NCBI RefSeq assembly: GCF_014640635.1
Contig: NZ_BMHI01000004.1
Location: forward strand, 124,001-188,000
Length of the DNA: 64,000 nt
Reading direction: 5' to 3'
From: Flexivirga endophytica
GTDB taxonomy: Bacteria > Actinomycetota > Actinomycetes > Actinomycetales > Dermatophilaceae
Shown: positions 17,533 through 25,820 of the stretch, one piece after another
How the letters are laid out: the number at the start of each line of letters is the position of its first letter
How positions within the stretch are numbered: the first letter of the stretch is position 1
Program-made: the position numbers and the translations under genes
Notes under the pieces: generated by a model
What the model was told of the DNA's origin: nothing
Seen by the model: the letters and a program-made list of their open reading frames with translations, nothing else
Databases searched by the model: none

Positions 17533-20500
17533 CGGACGCCGACACGCAGCCGAGGGAGCGCGCGCCGCTGGGCCGTGCCGCCGTCGAGCGGCTGCAGTTG
17601 TGGCTGGTCCTCGCGGTGCTGGTCGTGTTGCCGTGGCTGATCTCGCCCGGGCGGACCCAGCCGGACACGAAGATCGACCTCACCCTGTCACCGTGGCGTT
17701 ACCTCGGGCGCTCGCTGGACGCCTGGAACACCCATGCCGGGCTCGGCGAGTTGCAGAATCAGGCCTACGGCTACCTCTTCCCGATGGGGCCGATCTTCGG
17801 CGTATGCCGGTCCCTGGACGTCCCCGCCTGGGCGACTCAGCGGGTCTGGTGGACAGTGTTGCTGGTCGTGTCGTTCCTCGGCGCCCAGCAGCTGCTGCGC
17901 CGGCTCGGGGTGGCGGGAGCGGTGCCCGCGCTGGTCGGCGGGGCGGCATACGCGCTGGCTCCGCGGATGCTCACCGTGCTACCGGTCATCTCGGTCGAGG
18001 CCTGGCCGATGGCGCTCGCTCCCTGGCTCGTGATCGCGGTGCTGCCGCTGGTGCGCCGTGAGTTGCCCCGTGCCGAGCTGATCCGGGCCCTGTCGCTCGC
18101 CGGGGTGTTGACGGCCGCGCTCGGCGGGGTCAACGCGACCGCGTCGGGGATCGTGCTGGCACTGCCCTTCGCGTTCCTGCTGACGCACCCGATCGGACGA
18201 CGCCGGCTGCTGCCCTGGCTGGGTGCGGTGCTGCTCGGCGCACTGTGGTGGCTGCTGCCACTGCTGGTGCTGGGCAAGTACGCCTACCCGTTCCTGGACT
18301 ACATCGAGACGTCGTCGATCACGACCGCCGTCACGTCTGTGCCGAACGTGCTGCGCGGCGCCGACGACTGGATCGCCTACATCCTGGACAGCGCGGATCA
18401 CCCCGTCTGGCAAGGCGGTTGGGTGCTTGCGCAGTCCGTCACGGCGATCCTTGCGACCGGGCTCGTTGCTGCGATCGGCTGTTGGGGCCTGCTACGGCAG
18501 CGCGGGCACCTGGGGCGCTGGACGCTGCTGTGCGCGGTCGGCGCCACGCTCTTCATGGTGCTCGGTCACGGTGGAACGGTCGGCAGCCCGTTGTCGGAGA
18601 CGGTCCGCGGACTGCTCGACGGCTCACTCGCACCGTTGCGCAACATCCACAAGGCAGACCCCGTGCTGCGCCTGCCGCTGGTGATCGGCTTCACCGCGGT
18701 CCTGCAACGGGTCACCGTGTCGCGGCGGGAGCGTGACCGCTTCGTGCCGGTGCTGCTCGCCCTCTCGGTCGCGCTCGCGGCAACACCGATCTGGCAGGGG
18801 CGCGTCGGTGCGTCGGACGCGTATGGCGCCATACCCACGCAATGGACGCAGGTGGCGCACGAGATCGACCGAGCGGCAAAGGAGTCCGGCGGCTCGACGA
18901 TGCTGCTGCCCAACTCCCGCACCCCCACCTACACCTGGGGCAGCACCACCGACGAACCGCTGTCGGCTCTGGCCACCTCATCGGTGGTGACCCGGGAGGC
19001 GGCACCACTGGGGATCCCGGGGTCGACGCGGATCCTGGACGTCGCGGACGAGCTGGCGGCGTCGGGGGAGTCGCAGCCGAGCCTGGCCGCCGGACTGGCG
19101 CGACTGGGGATCACCAGGGTCGTGCTCCGCCGCGACCTGGCGACCTCGGTGAAGGCCCAGCCGTGGCGCAAGGTGCAGCAGACGCTGAGTCGGTCGCCCG
19201 GCTTCCGGGTCGCCGCCACCTACGGCACCGGTCGCTCCGCGCTCACCGTGTATGACGTGACGGTCGCGTCGGACACGGGAGCATCCCTCTACGGTGCGAC
19301 ACCGGTCACCGTCGCGGGCGGTCCGGAGTCGCTCTTCGACCTGTACACCGCCGGGCTGCTGTCCGCGCAGCAGTGGATGCGACTGGATCCGAGGCCGTCC
19401 GGCGACGCGGCTGTTGTCACCGACACAATGCCCTGGCGCGCCTACAACAACGGCGTACCGACGGCCTTCGCCTACGGCCCGGTGCTGACCCGTGGCGACG
19501 ACACCCCGACGCACATCGGAGCGAAGGACCTGCTGCCGGCGGGTGACCCGGCACAGCAACCCGCGCGTGAGTGGATCGGCTGGAGTGGCCTCGCCGTGTC
19601 CTCATCGGCGGCGGATCCGTTCGCGCAGCACTACCTCGGCGTGCACGACGGGCCGGCGTCGGCCTTCGACGGCGACGTCACCACGGCCTGGCTGGCCGGC
19701 GACCACGAAGCGACGGCATCGCTCACCGGGGTGTTGCCCGGCCGAGAGGTCTCGACACTTCGACTGCACCTCGCCGGCCGCAAGCAGCACGCCACGCTGC
19801 CGTCCCACGTGCGGGTGCAGGTGGGGGACCGCAGCATCTCGATTGCCGTGCGTGGACGCACCGAGCTGACGCTGCCGGTGCCGGCGACTCGTGCGGGCAC
19901 GGTGTCCGTGCAGCTGACCGCACCGCCCGATGCGGTCGACCCGGTGTTGGGCATCGTCGAATTGCGTGTCGACGGAACCAAACTGGGATCGGTCATCGAC
20001 GTGCCACAGCAGGTCGACCTCACACACCAGGCACTGCTGCTGCACCGGCTCCCCGAGGACGGCGCAACCATCACCCGGCAGGTGCACATCACCGCGAGTG
20101 GGTCGATGCCGGCGACCGTGTGGCTGCGCTCCTCCGGTGGCTCGGTGTCGGCTTCGTGCGGTGCTGCCGGTGAGATCACCGTGCGTGCAACCGATGGCAA
20201 GACTCAGCGGATTCCGTTGCGGCTCAAGGACTCCGGACCGGCCGCCGAGGGCGAGCTCGTCGAAGCGACCACCTGCAAAGCACGCTGGTCGAGTAGGGCG
20301 AGGAACGAGCCCGTATCGAGACCGAGTGCGGCTGTCATCAGCATCGCCGGAAAGCCGGGCCTCACACCGCAACTCGCGACGTTCGGCACGCGCCCGACAG
20401 TGTCCGCCGCCGAACGCGCTGTCACGTCCGTCAGCGGCGACTCCGGCGAGCGCGTCGTCCGGATCGGCGCCGGTGCCCCAGGGGTCGTCGCGTTGAGCGA

Positions 20501-21167
20501 AGGCTTCAACGCCGGCTGGCACGCGACCGCCGGTTCCGGCCGTTCACTGCAACCGGTCGAGGTCGACGGCTGGCGGCAGGGCTTCCGCGTGACCAGCAAG
20601 GACGCCGACACGATCACGCTGCGCTTCATTCCGACCACACCGCAGCGGCTCGGACTGCTGGGCGGCGGGCTCGTCGCAATCGCACTGCTGCTGACGTTCC
20701 TGGCAGCGGCATACGTATGCCGAAGAACTGGGCACACTTCGACTTCCCGAATGACGGCTCTCTCGGCGAATGACGGTGCAATCAAGCCGTCACTCGCCGA
20801 GAGAGCCGTCATTCGGCCAAGAAGGGCGATGCCTGGCCCGGGCAGCGGAGCGGTGGGAGCCGCTGCAGCGGTGCTCGTCGGGTTCCTGGCCGCCGGACCG
20901 GCAGGGCTGATCGCGGGTCTCGTCGTCGCGGCGGTGCCGGTGCGCTGGTTGCGCCATACAGCCGGCGGCGCAATGGTCGCCGCTGCGATCGCGCTGGCGT
21001 TCTTCGGGGTGGTCGACGCGCAGTCGACCGGAGCCGTCGCGGGTCAGCTGCTCGGCACGGTCACACTGAGCGCGCTGGCACGCGCGGGGTGTGTGTTCGG
21101 CGGTGCGCCCAGCGCAGCACCGGACGCTCCAGCAGCGACGCCGACGCCCACGCGAGCAGCACGCTGA
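17529..21167 (+). CDS. AftD-like alpha-(1->3)-arabinofuranosyltransferase
   Basis: 1212 aa. The first periplasmic loop has DTKIDLTLSPWRYLGRSLD and then NQAYGYLFPMGP, close to the conserved start of mycobacterial AftD. About 11-13 spans form the GT-C core. The extracytoplasmic region follows, with a discoidin-like module (FDGDVTTAWLAGDHE near residue 715), and then C-terminal spans. It is clearly closer to AftD than the gene at 6347. Two short palindromic elements lie in frame: 20287-20323 adds an Arg/Ser-rich loop near residues 920-932, and 20747-20816 adds about 25 residues near 1075-1097. Both stretches look unlike the surrounding protein. The 3' end overlaps the convergent acyltransferase gene by 107 bp. 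Start ATG 17529 overlaps the methyltransferase stop. Confidence 0.85.
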   Translation: MTDADTQPRERAPLGRAAVERLQLWLVLAVLVVLPWLISPGRTQPDTKIDLTLSPWRYLGRSLDAWNTHAGLGELQNQAYGYLFPMGPIFGVCRSLDVPAWATQRVWWTVLLVVSFLGAQQLLRRLGVAGAVPALVGGAAYALAPRMLTVLPVISVEAWPMALAPWLVIAVLPLVRRELPRAELIRALSLAGVLTAALGGVNATASGIVLALPFAFLLTHPIGRRRLLPWLGAVLLGALWWLLPLLVLGKYAYPFLDYIETSSITTAVTSVPNVLRGADDWIAYILDSADHPVWQGGWVLAQSVTAILATGLVAAIGCWGLLRQRGHLGRWTLLCAVGATLFMVLGHGGTVGSPLSETVRGLLDGSLAPLRNIHKADPVLRLPLVIGFTAVLQRVTVSRRERDRFVPVLLALSVALAATPIWQGRVGASDAYGAIPTQWTQVAHEIDRAAKESGGSTMLLPNSRTPTYTWGSTTDEPLSALATSSVVTREAAPLGIPGSTRILDVADELAASGESQPSLAAGLARLGITRVVLRRDLATSVKAQPWRKVQQTLSRSPGFRVAATYGTGRSALTVYDVTVASDTGASLYGATPVTVAGGPESLFDLYTAGLLSAQQWMRLDPRPSGDAAVVTDTMPWRAYNNGVPTAFAYGPVLTRGDDTPTHIGAKDLLPAGDPAQQPAREWIGWSGLAVSSSAADPFAQHYLGVHDGPASAFDGDVTTAWLAGDHEATASLTGVLPGREVSTLRLHLAGRKQHATLPSHVRVQVGDRSISIAVRGRTELTLPVPATRAGTVSVQLTAPPDAVDPVLGIVELRVDGTKLGSVIDVPQQVDLTHQALLLHRLPEDGATITRQVHITASGSMPATVWLRSSGGSVSASCGAAGEITVRATDGKTQRIPLRLKDSGPAAEGELVEATTCKARWSSRARNEPVSRPSAAVISIAGKPGLTPQLATFGTRPTVSAAERAVTSVSGDSGERVVRIGAGAPGVVALSEGFNAGWHATAGSGRSLQPVEVDGWRQGFRVTSKDADTITLRFIPTTPQRLGLLGGGLVAIALLLTFLAAAYVCRRTGHTSTSRMTALSANDGAIKPSLAERAVIRPRRAMPGPGSGAVGAAAAVLVGFLAAGPAGLIAGLVVAAVPVRWLRHTAGGAMVAAAIALAFFGVVDAQSTGAVAGQLLGTVTLSALARAGCVFGGAPSAAPDAPAATPTPTRAAR
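20287..20323. repeat. Short interspersed element GGTCGAGTAG...TATCGAGACC inside the AftD-like gene
   Basis: A 37-bp block beginning GGTCGAGTAG and ending GTATCGAGACC, with a GAGGAACGAGC centre. It resembles the GGTCTCGATA...CTACTCGACC repeats scattered through many actinobacterial genomes. It keeps the reading frame and encodes a run of Arg, Ser and Pro. A diverged relative lies at 38914-38959. Confidence 0.7.
20747..20816. repeat. 30-bp-arm palindrome inside the AftD-like gene
   Basis: Arms at 20747-20776 and 20787-20816 are exact reverse complements except at one position, with a 10-base loop (TGCAATCAAG). Each arm contains TGACGG twice and a CTCTCGGCGA core. The element is in frame and codes for a polar stretch between hydrophobic segments. 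A related copy lies at 25753-25820. Confidence 0.85.
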
Positions 21168-22209
21168 AGACCAGCACTGCGAAGAGCACCGCGCTGAACG
21201 GGCCGGTGAAGAGCGCCCAACCCGACGCCAGGTAGATCACCTGCAGCACGAGCACGTGCCAGAGGAAGACGCCGTAAGAGATGTCGCCGAGGAACCGGTT
21301 GACGGGGGAGTCCGCGATTGCGGTCCACCGCTCGTCCGACGGTCCCCGGACCGCAGCGAGCAGCAGCAACAACGCGAGCAGCGTGTAGAGGATCTCCTTT
21401 GCTGCCGCCTGCCCGACGGTCGGCGCGTGCAGGTCGCGCGGTCCGGCGATGTCGCTCGAGGCGATGAGGTAGACCACGGCCGCGGCGCCCAGCCAGGTGC
21501 CGACACCGATCTCCTGCAGCCGATGAAGGTCTCCGCGCCGCACCGCGACGGCCAGTGCCGCACCGGCCGCGAACCAGGCAGCGTGTCCCAGCACGCTGGT
21601 GCCCAACACTCCCGCGTGCGTGGTCGGGCCGGCCTGCGTCCACACCGCAACCAGTGCCTGTATGGCGACACCGGCGACTCCGACGCCACCGAGCACGCCG
21701 TAGACGGACCGGCCGGACCGCCGCAGCAGCCGGCCGAGTGCGGTCCCGATGACCGGCACGAGGAGATAGAACGTCGCTTCGGTCGTCAGGCTCCAGGTCT
21801 GGCTGAACGACTGGTACGACGTGTCGGCATACCCCTGGACCAGCAGCAGGTGCGCCACGATCTTGCCGATGCCGCCGAGTCCGCCGCCGCCGACCGCACC
21901 CCAGGTGCCGGCCACCAGCAGTACGGCGATGAGCGCGACCAGATAGGCGGGCATGATGCGGGCGGCACGGCGCACGGCATACACGCCGGTCGACTGTCGC
22001 TCGGCGACGCCGGAGCCGACCTCGATCCACGGACGCAGCAGCAGGAAAGCACTGATCCCGAAGAAGACCGCGACGCCGCTGTCGCCGCGTGCGAGCAGTC
22101 CGCCGGACAGGTCGAGGCCGTCGGCGCCGGTCCAGAAGCCGACGTGCGAGAGCAGCACCAAGAGCGCGGCCAGCCCGCGCAAGCCGTCGATCAGCCGGTA
22201 GCGCGCCAT
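21061..22209 (-). CDS. OafA-type membrane acyltransferase (acyltransferase 3 family)
   Basis: 382-aa protein with about 10 membrane spans. It starts MARYRLIDGLRGLAALLVLL followed by SHVGFW, which contains the family's catalytic His. Further family features are FFGISAFLLLRPW, a GLRG turn, and SYGVFLWHVLVL near the C-terminus. Such enzymes transfer acetyl or other acyl groups onto surface polysaccharides. The start has an excellent ribosome-binding site (GGAGGGAGGAAGC before ATG). The gene is convergent with the AftD-like gene (107-bp overlap) and divergent from the heptose kinase gene. A membrane acyltransferase in an AftD region also occurs in mycobacteria (Rv0228). Confidence 0.85.
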   Translation of the reverse strand: MARYRLIDGLRGLAALLVLLSHVGFWTGADGLDLSGGLLARGDSGVAVFFGISAFLLLRPWIEVGSGVAERQSTGVYAVRRAARIMPAYLVALIAVLLVAGTWGAVGGGGLGGIGKIVAHLLLVQGYADTSYQSFSQTWSLTTEATFYLLVPVIGTALGRLLRRSGRSVYGVLGGVGVAGVAIQALVAVWTQAGPTTHAGVLGTSVLGHAAWFAAGAALAVAVRRGDLHRLQEIGVGTWLGAAAVVYLIASSDIAGPRDLHAPTVGQAAAKEILYTLLALLLLLAAVRGPSDERWTAIADSPVNRFLGDISYGVFLWHVLVLQVIYLASGWALFTGPFSAVLFAVLVFSVLLAWASASLLERPVLRWAHRRTHTPRVPARSV

Positions 22210-22291
22210 GCTTCCTCCCTCCGCGGGTCGTCGGTGGCTACTCTGCAGTAGATTTCACCAGCACGCACCTTCCGAAGGCCCCGAGGATTCC

Positions 22292-23383
22292 ATGACCGCA
22301 CGCGAGACCGCACGCGACCCGCTGCCGGCCGACACGTCGATCGATCACAGCCGACCGGTGCTTCGTGCCCGGGCGCCGCTGCGGATCTCGTTCGCCGGCG
22401 GCGGCACCGACGTGACGCCCTTCCCGCAACGTGAGGGCGGTGCCGTGCTCTCGGCGACGATCTCCGCATTCGCGTTCAGCACGCTGCGCCCCCGCACCGA
22501 CGGTCAGGTCACCGTGCGATCACTGGACTACGGCACTTCGATCGGCTTCGGCATCGACGAGCCGGTCGAGTATGACGGCAAGCTCGACCTGCCGAAGGCC
22601 GCCATCAACCGGGTCCGCGACATCGAGGGAGCTCGCCCGTCCGGCGGCTTCGACCTGTTCCTGCACACGCAGGCCCCTCCTGGCTCGGGTCTCGGGTCGT
22701 CCAGCGCGGTGATGGTCTCGGTGATCGGGCTGGTCGCCCAGCACTGCGGTCTCGACCTGACGCCATACGACGTGGCAGAGCTGGCCTACCGGCTCGAGCG
22801 CGAGGACCTCGCGATCCCGGGCGGGTCCCAGGACCAGTACGCCGCCGCCTTCGGCGGTTTCAACTACATCGAGTTCAAGCGCGACCAGGTGATCGTCAAC
22901 CCGTTGCGCGTGCGGGACGACACGGTGCACGAGCTGGAGCACAACATGCTGCTGGCGTTCACCGGCAACACCCGGGTGAGCGATCACATCATCGAGGACC
23001 AGCGATCGCGCTACGAGACCGGCAACGCCGAGGCGTTGGAGGGGCTGCGCGCCCAGAAGGAACTCGCCGAGCAGATGAAGGTCGCGCTGGTCCGCGGCGA
23101 GGTCGACGGCTTCGGCCGTCTGCTCGGGCAGGCGTGGGCACAGAAACGCAAGATGTCCGACCGCATCTCGACACCGCTGATCGATCAGGCCGTGGCGACG
23201 GCGCTCGACTCCGGTGCGCTCGGCGGCAAGGTCACCGGTGCCGGCGGCGGTGGTCACCTGGTCTTCGTGTGCGAGTTCGAGCGCCGGCACATCGTCGCCC
23301 AGAAACTCTTGGAGCTCGGACTGACACTGTCCGAGATCACCTTCAGCCAGCACGGTGTCACCACCTGGAGAGGACAGCACTGA
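22292..23383 (+). CDS. hddA: GHMP kinase, D-glycero-alpha-D-manno-heptose-7-phosphate kinase
   Basis: 363-aa cytoplasmic GHMP-superfamily kinase. Motif 1 is RAPLRISFAGGGTDVTPF (about residues 28-45), motif 2 (ATP loop) is PPGSGLGSSSA (about 129-139), and motif 3 is KVTGAGGGGHLVF near the C-terminus. The AGGGTD start is typical of the HddA branch. It phosphorylates C1 of heptose-7-phosphate. The neighbours encode the sedoheptulose-7-phosphate isomerase and the bisphosphatase of the same route, which strongly supports the call. Start ATG 22292 follows GAGGA, and the gene overlaps the next by one base. Confidence 0.85.
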   Translation: MTARETARDPLPADTSIDHSRPVLRARAPLRISFAGGGTDVTPFPQREGGAVLSATISAFAFSTLRPRTDGQVTVRSLDYGTSIGFGIDEPVEYDGKLDLPKAAINRVRDIEGARPSGGFDLFLHTQAPPGSGLGSSSAVMVSVIGLVAQHCGLDLTPYDVAELAYRLEREDLAIPGGSQDQYAAAFGGFNYIEFKRDQVIVNPLRVRDDTVHELEHNMLLAFTGNTRVSDHIIEDQRSRYETGNAEALEGLRAQKELAEQMKVALVRGEVDGFGRLLGQAWAQKRKMSDRISTPLIDQAVATALDSGALGGKVTGAGGGGHLVFVCEFERRHIVAQKLLELGLTLSEITFSQHGVTTWRGQH

Positions 23384-24006
23384 TGCCCACCGGACACGCG
23401 CTGCACGATGTCGCGCCCGAACGCCGCGGACCGGCGGTCGCCCAGCGTCAGCAGCAAGGACTGGCCGCCTGGGCGCAGCTGTCCCGCTCGCTGGCCGAGC
23501 CCGAGCTGGTCGCGCAGGTGGACGCCGCCGGCACAGCCCTGCTCGACGCCCTCGTCGACGGTGGCACGCTGCTGGTCGCCGGCAACGGCGGTAGCGCCGC
23601 CATCGCCAGCCACGTGGCCGCGGAGTTCATCGGCAAGTGCATCCTCGACCGGGCGCCGCTGCCCGCGGTCAACCTCGCCGAGTCGCTCAGCTCCATCACC
23701 GCGGTGGCCAACGATTACGCGTATGACGAGACGTTCGCCCGCGGGATCGGCGCGCTCGGACGGCCCGGCGACGTGCTGCTCGCGATGAGCACGAGCGGCG
23801 CGAGCCGCAACATCCTGCGCGCACTCGAGGTGGCCAAGGAGCAGGACATGCTGACGATCGTGCTGACCGGCAGCCAGGGGAGTGGGCTGGCCGGCCGGGC
23901 TGATCACGTACTGGTCGTGCCGTCGACGGAGACACCGCGCATCCAGGAGGCACACATGCTGTGGACGCACGTGTGGTGCGAAGCGGTCGACGTCGTCTGC
24001 CAATGA
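23383..24006 (+). CDS. gmhA: D-sedoheptulose-7-phosphate isomerase (SIS domain)
   Basis: 207-aa SIS-domain protein. It carries AGNGGSAAIASHVAAEF (about residues 66-82), LSSITAVANDYAYDETFARGI and AMSTSGASRNILRAL, the sugar-phosphate-binding signatures of GmhA, plus a C-terminal helix with AHMLWTHVWCEAVD. It converts sedoheptulose 7-phosphate to D-glycero-D-manno-heptose 7-phosphate, the first step of nucleotide-heptose synthesis. It is translationally coupled on both sides (overlaps with hddA and gmhB). Confidence 0.9.
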   Translation: MPTGHALHDVAPERRGPAVAQRQQQGLAAWAQLSRSLAEPELVAQVDAAGTALLDALVDGGTLLVAGNGGSAAIASHVAAEFIGKCILDRAPLPAVNLAESLSSITAVANDYAYDETFARGIGALGRPGDVLLAMSTSGASRNILRALEVAKEQDMLTIVLTGSQGSGLAGRADHVLVVPSTETPRIQEAHMLWTHVWCEAVDVVCQ

Positions 24007-24596
24007 GGTCGGAGGCGACGGTGTTGTCGGATGCCGAGTTGCTCGGCGAGTGCCGTGCGCCGATCGCCCGACCTGCCGGGTCCGCGCACGCGCCGTACGA
24101 CGTGCTGCTGCTGGACCGGGACGGCACCGTCAATGTGCACCGGCCGGGGTACGTCGACGACCCCGCCGACCTGGTGCTGCTGCCGGGTGCGGCGGACGCG
24201 ATCGCGACGGCGAACCGCGCCGGGACCGCGGTCGTGCTGGTCACCAACCAGCGCGGCGTCGCGACCGGCGCGCTGACTCGTGTCCAACTACTGCGGGTGC
24301 ACCGGCGCCTGGTCGCCGAGCTGGCACGCGCGGGTGCGTCCCTGGACGCCATACAGGTGTGTCCGCATGGGCACGGCGGGTGTGATTGCCGTAAACCGCG
24401 CGGCGGCCTCGTCCGGGAGGCATTGCGGCGCGCCCCGTGGGCGACCCGCACGCGGTGTGTGCTGCTCGGTGACCAGCCCGGCGATCTCGATGCTGCGGCC
24501 GCGGCGGGCGTTACCGCAGTCCGTGTCGACGACGCAGAATCGTCTCTGCAGGTGGTCGTGCAAAAAATGTTTCGAGGTCACGGATCGTCGGTGTGA
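24003..24596 (+). CDS. gmhB: D-glycero-D-manno-heptose-1,7-bisphosphate phosphatase (HAD, GmhB-like)
   Basis: 197-aa HAD phosphatase. Motif I is LLLDRDGTVN (Asp38/Asp40), motif II is VVLVTNQRGVA, and the family-specific zinc loop is CPHGHGGCDCRKPRGG (about 119-134). Motif III/IV is VLLGDQPGDLDAA. GmhB removes the C7 phosphate to give heptose 1-phosphate. No nucleotidyltransferase (HddC or HldE type) is present in the window, so the activated sugar needs a gene elsewhere. Start ATG 24003 overlaps the gmhA stop. Confidence 0.85.
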   Translation: MRSEATVLSDAELLGECRAPIARPAGSAHAPYDVLLLDRDGTVNVHRPGYVDDPADLVLLPGAADAIATANRAGTAVVLVTNQRGVATGALTRVQLLRVHRRLVAELARAGASLDAIQVCPHGHGGCDCRKPRGGLVREALRRAPWATRTRCVLLGDQPGDLDAAAAAGVTAVRVDDAESSLQVVVQKMFRGHGSSV

Positions 24597-24659
24597 CACA
24601 ACTCGCACGGTTACTGCTACTGTCCGGTAAGTTCCAGCTCACAACCGGAGGTCAGACCA

Positions 24660-25733
24660 GTGCGGAAATCCGCGATCGTGATCGGATTTGGCGCGTTCTT
24701 CGTGACCATGGCGCTCCTGCTGAAGTTCTATGCGTTCGACAGGTTGGCCGTCATTCCGGCAGACCAGAACACCAAGCAGGTTGCCGTTGACAAGAACGCC
24801 TACATCTTCGACGCCGGCACCTTGAAGTTCCACCACACGACGCTCACCACCACGGTCGGCGCGGTGGCGCAGAAGGACGCGAGCGACAAGTTCGGCCACA
24901 ACTCGGTCATCTTCAGCAAGTGGCAGTACTCCACGATCCCGCAGACCAAGACGCCGCAGACCGCGTCGACGGAGAAGTTCGCGGTCGACCGGCACACCGG
25001 CAAGATCATCAAGTGGAGCGGTGACGAGGAGAACGGCAAGGCCATCGAGCACAAGGGCTACACCGTCAAGTTCCCGTTCGGCGCCAAGAAGACGACGTAT
25101 CCCTACTGGGACGCGAACATCAAGAAGACCATGAACATGAAGTACGCCGGGACCGACAAGCTCGACGGCCTCGAGGTCTACCGCTACGAAGGCACTGTCC
25201 CGCGGCAGACGCTGGCGACCCAGCCGACGAAGGACACCCCCGGCTTCCTGTTCGGCGGCGCCAAGAGCAGCCCCGGCGTCAAGGCCGACTACACCTACTC
25301 CAACGACCGCAAGATCTGGGTCGAGCCGAAGACCGGTGCGTTCATCAAGGTGAGCGAGGGTCAGAAGCAGTGGTTGACCGACCCGAAGACCGACAAGTCG
25401 GTGCAGGTGCTGCAGACGACCTCGGTGTTCGACAAGGCGACCGTGAAGGCCAACGTCGACGAATACAAGGGCAAGGCGTCGCAGCTAAAGGCTCTGAAGA
25501 TCGCTCCCTGGGCGCTGGGCATCCTCGGCGTTCTGCTGCTCGTCGGCGGCGCCGTGATGGCCGCGCTGATCGCTCGCCGCAACAGCGGCGACGAGCAGTA
25601 CGACGGTGACGACTACTACGAGGACGACAACCGGGACGACGAGACCCAGGCCGGCGTCGCCGGGCTGCTGGGCGACGACGACTCGACCCAGCCGACCTCG
25701 CGCAGTGCGAGGCGCCTGGACAACGAGTCCTGA
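24660..25733 (+). CDS. DUF3068 domain protein (porin PorA-like family), membrane anchored
   Basis: 357-aa protein with an N-terminal membrane segment (residues about 4-22, AIVIGFGAFFVTMALLLKF), a large exported domain rich in Lys/Thr/Asp (about 30-275), a second span (about 280-302) and a very acidic cytoplasmic tail. DUF3068 proteins are widespread in Actinobacteria and of unknown function. The GTG start at 24660 has GGAGG about 8 nt upstream. The gene follows the heptose module after a 63-bp gap containing GGTTAC (24609-24614), so it has its own promoter. It contains no GTATGNC site, unlike most neighbours. Confidence 0.75.
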   Translation: MRKSAIVIGFGAFFVTMALLLKFYAFDRLAVIPADQNTKQVAVDKNAYIFDAGTLKFHHTTLTTTVGAVAQKDASDKFGHNSVIFSKWQYSTIPQTKTPQTASTEKFAVDRHTGKIIKWSGDEENGKAIEHKGYTVKFPFGAKKTTYPYWDANIKKTMNMKYAGTDKLDGLEVYRYEGTVPRQTLATQPTKDTPGFLFGGAKSSPGVKADYTYSNDRKIWVEPKTGAFIKVSEGQKQWLTDPKTDKSVQVLQTTSVFDKATVKANVDEYKGKASQLKALKIAPWALGILGVLLLVGGAVMAALIARRNSGDEQYDGDDYYEDDNRDDETQAGVAGLLGDDDSTQPTSRSARRLDNES

Positions 25734-25752
25734 CGCCTGACCTCCAGATACA

Positions 25753-25820
25753 TCTCGGCGGCTTCTTCGCCGAGTGACGGTCCTGACCGGCCCGGCACTC
25801 GGCGAGGGAGCCGTCAGTCG
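25753..25820. repeat. Diverged copy of the AftD-gene palindrome, between convergent genes
   Basis: The right arm (25796-25820) matches 22 of 25 positions of the right arm of the 20747-20816 element. The left side carries TCTCGGCG and CGCCGAGTGACGG. Internal inverted repeats (TCGCCGAGTG and CACTCGGCGA) can fold. It lies at the shared 3' end of the DUF3068 and methyltransferase genes and may act as a terminator. Confidence 0.65.
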
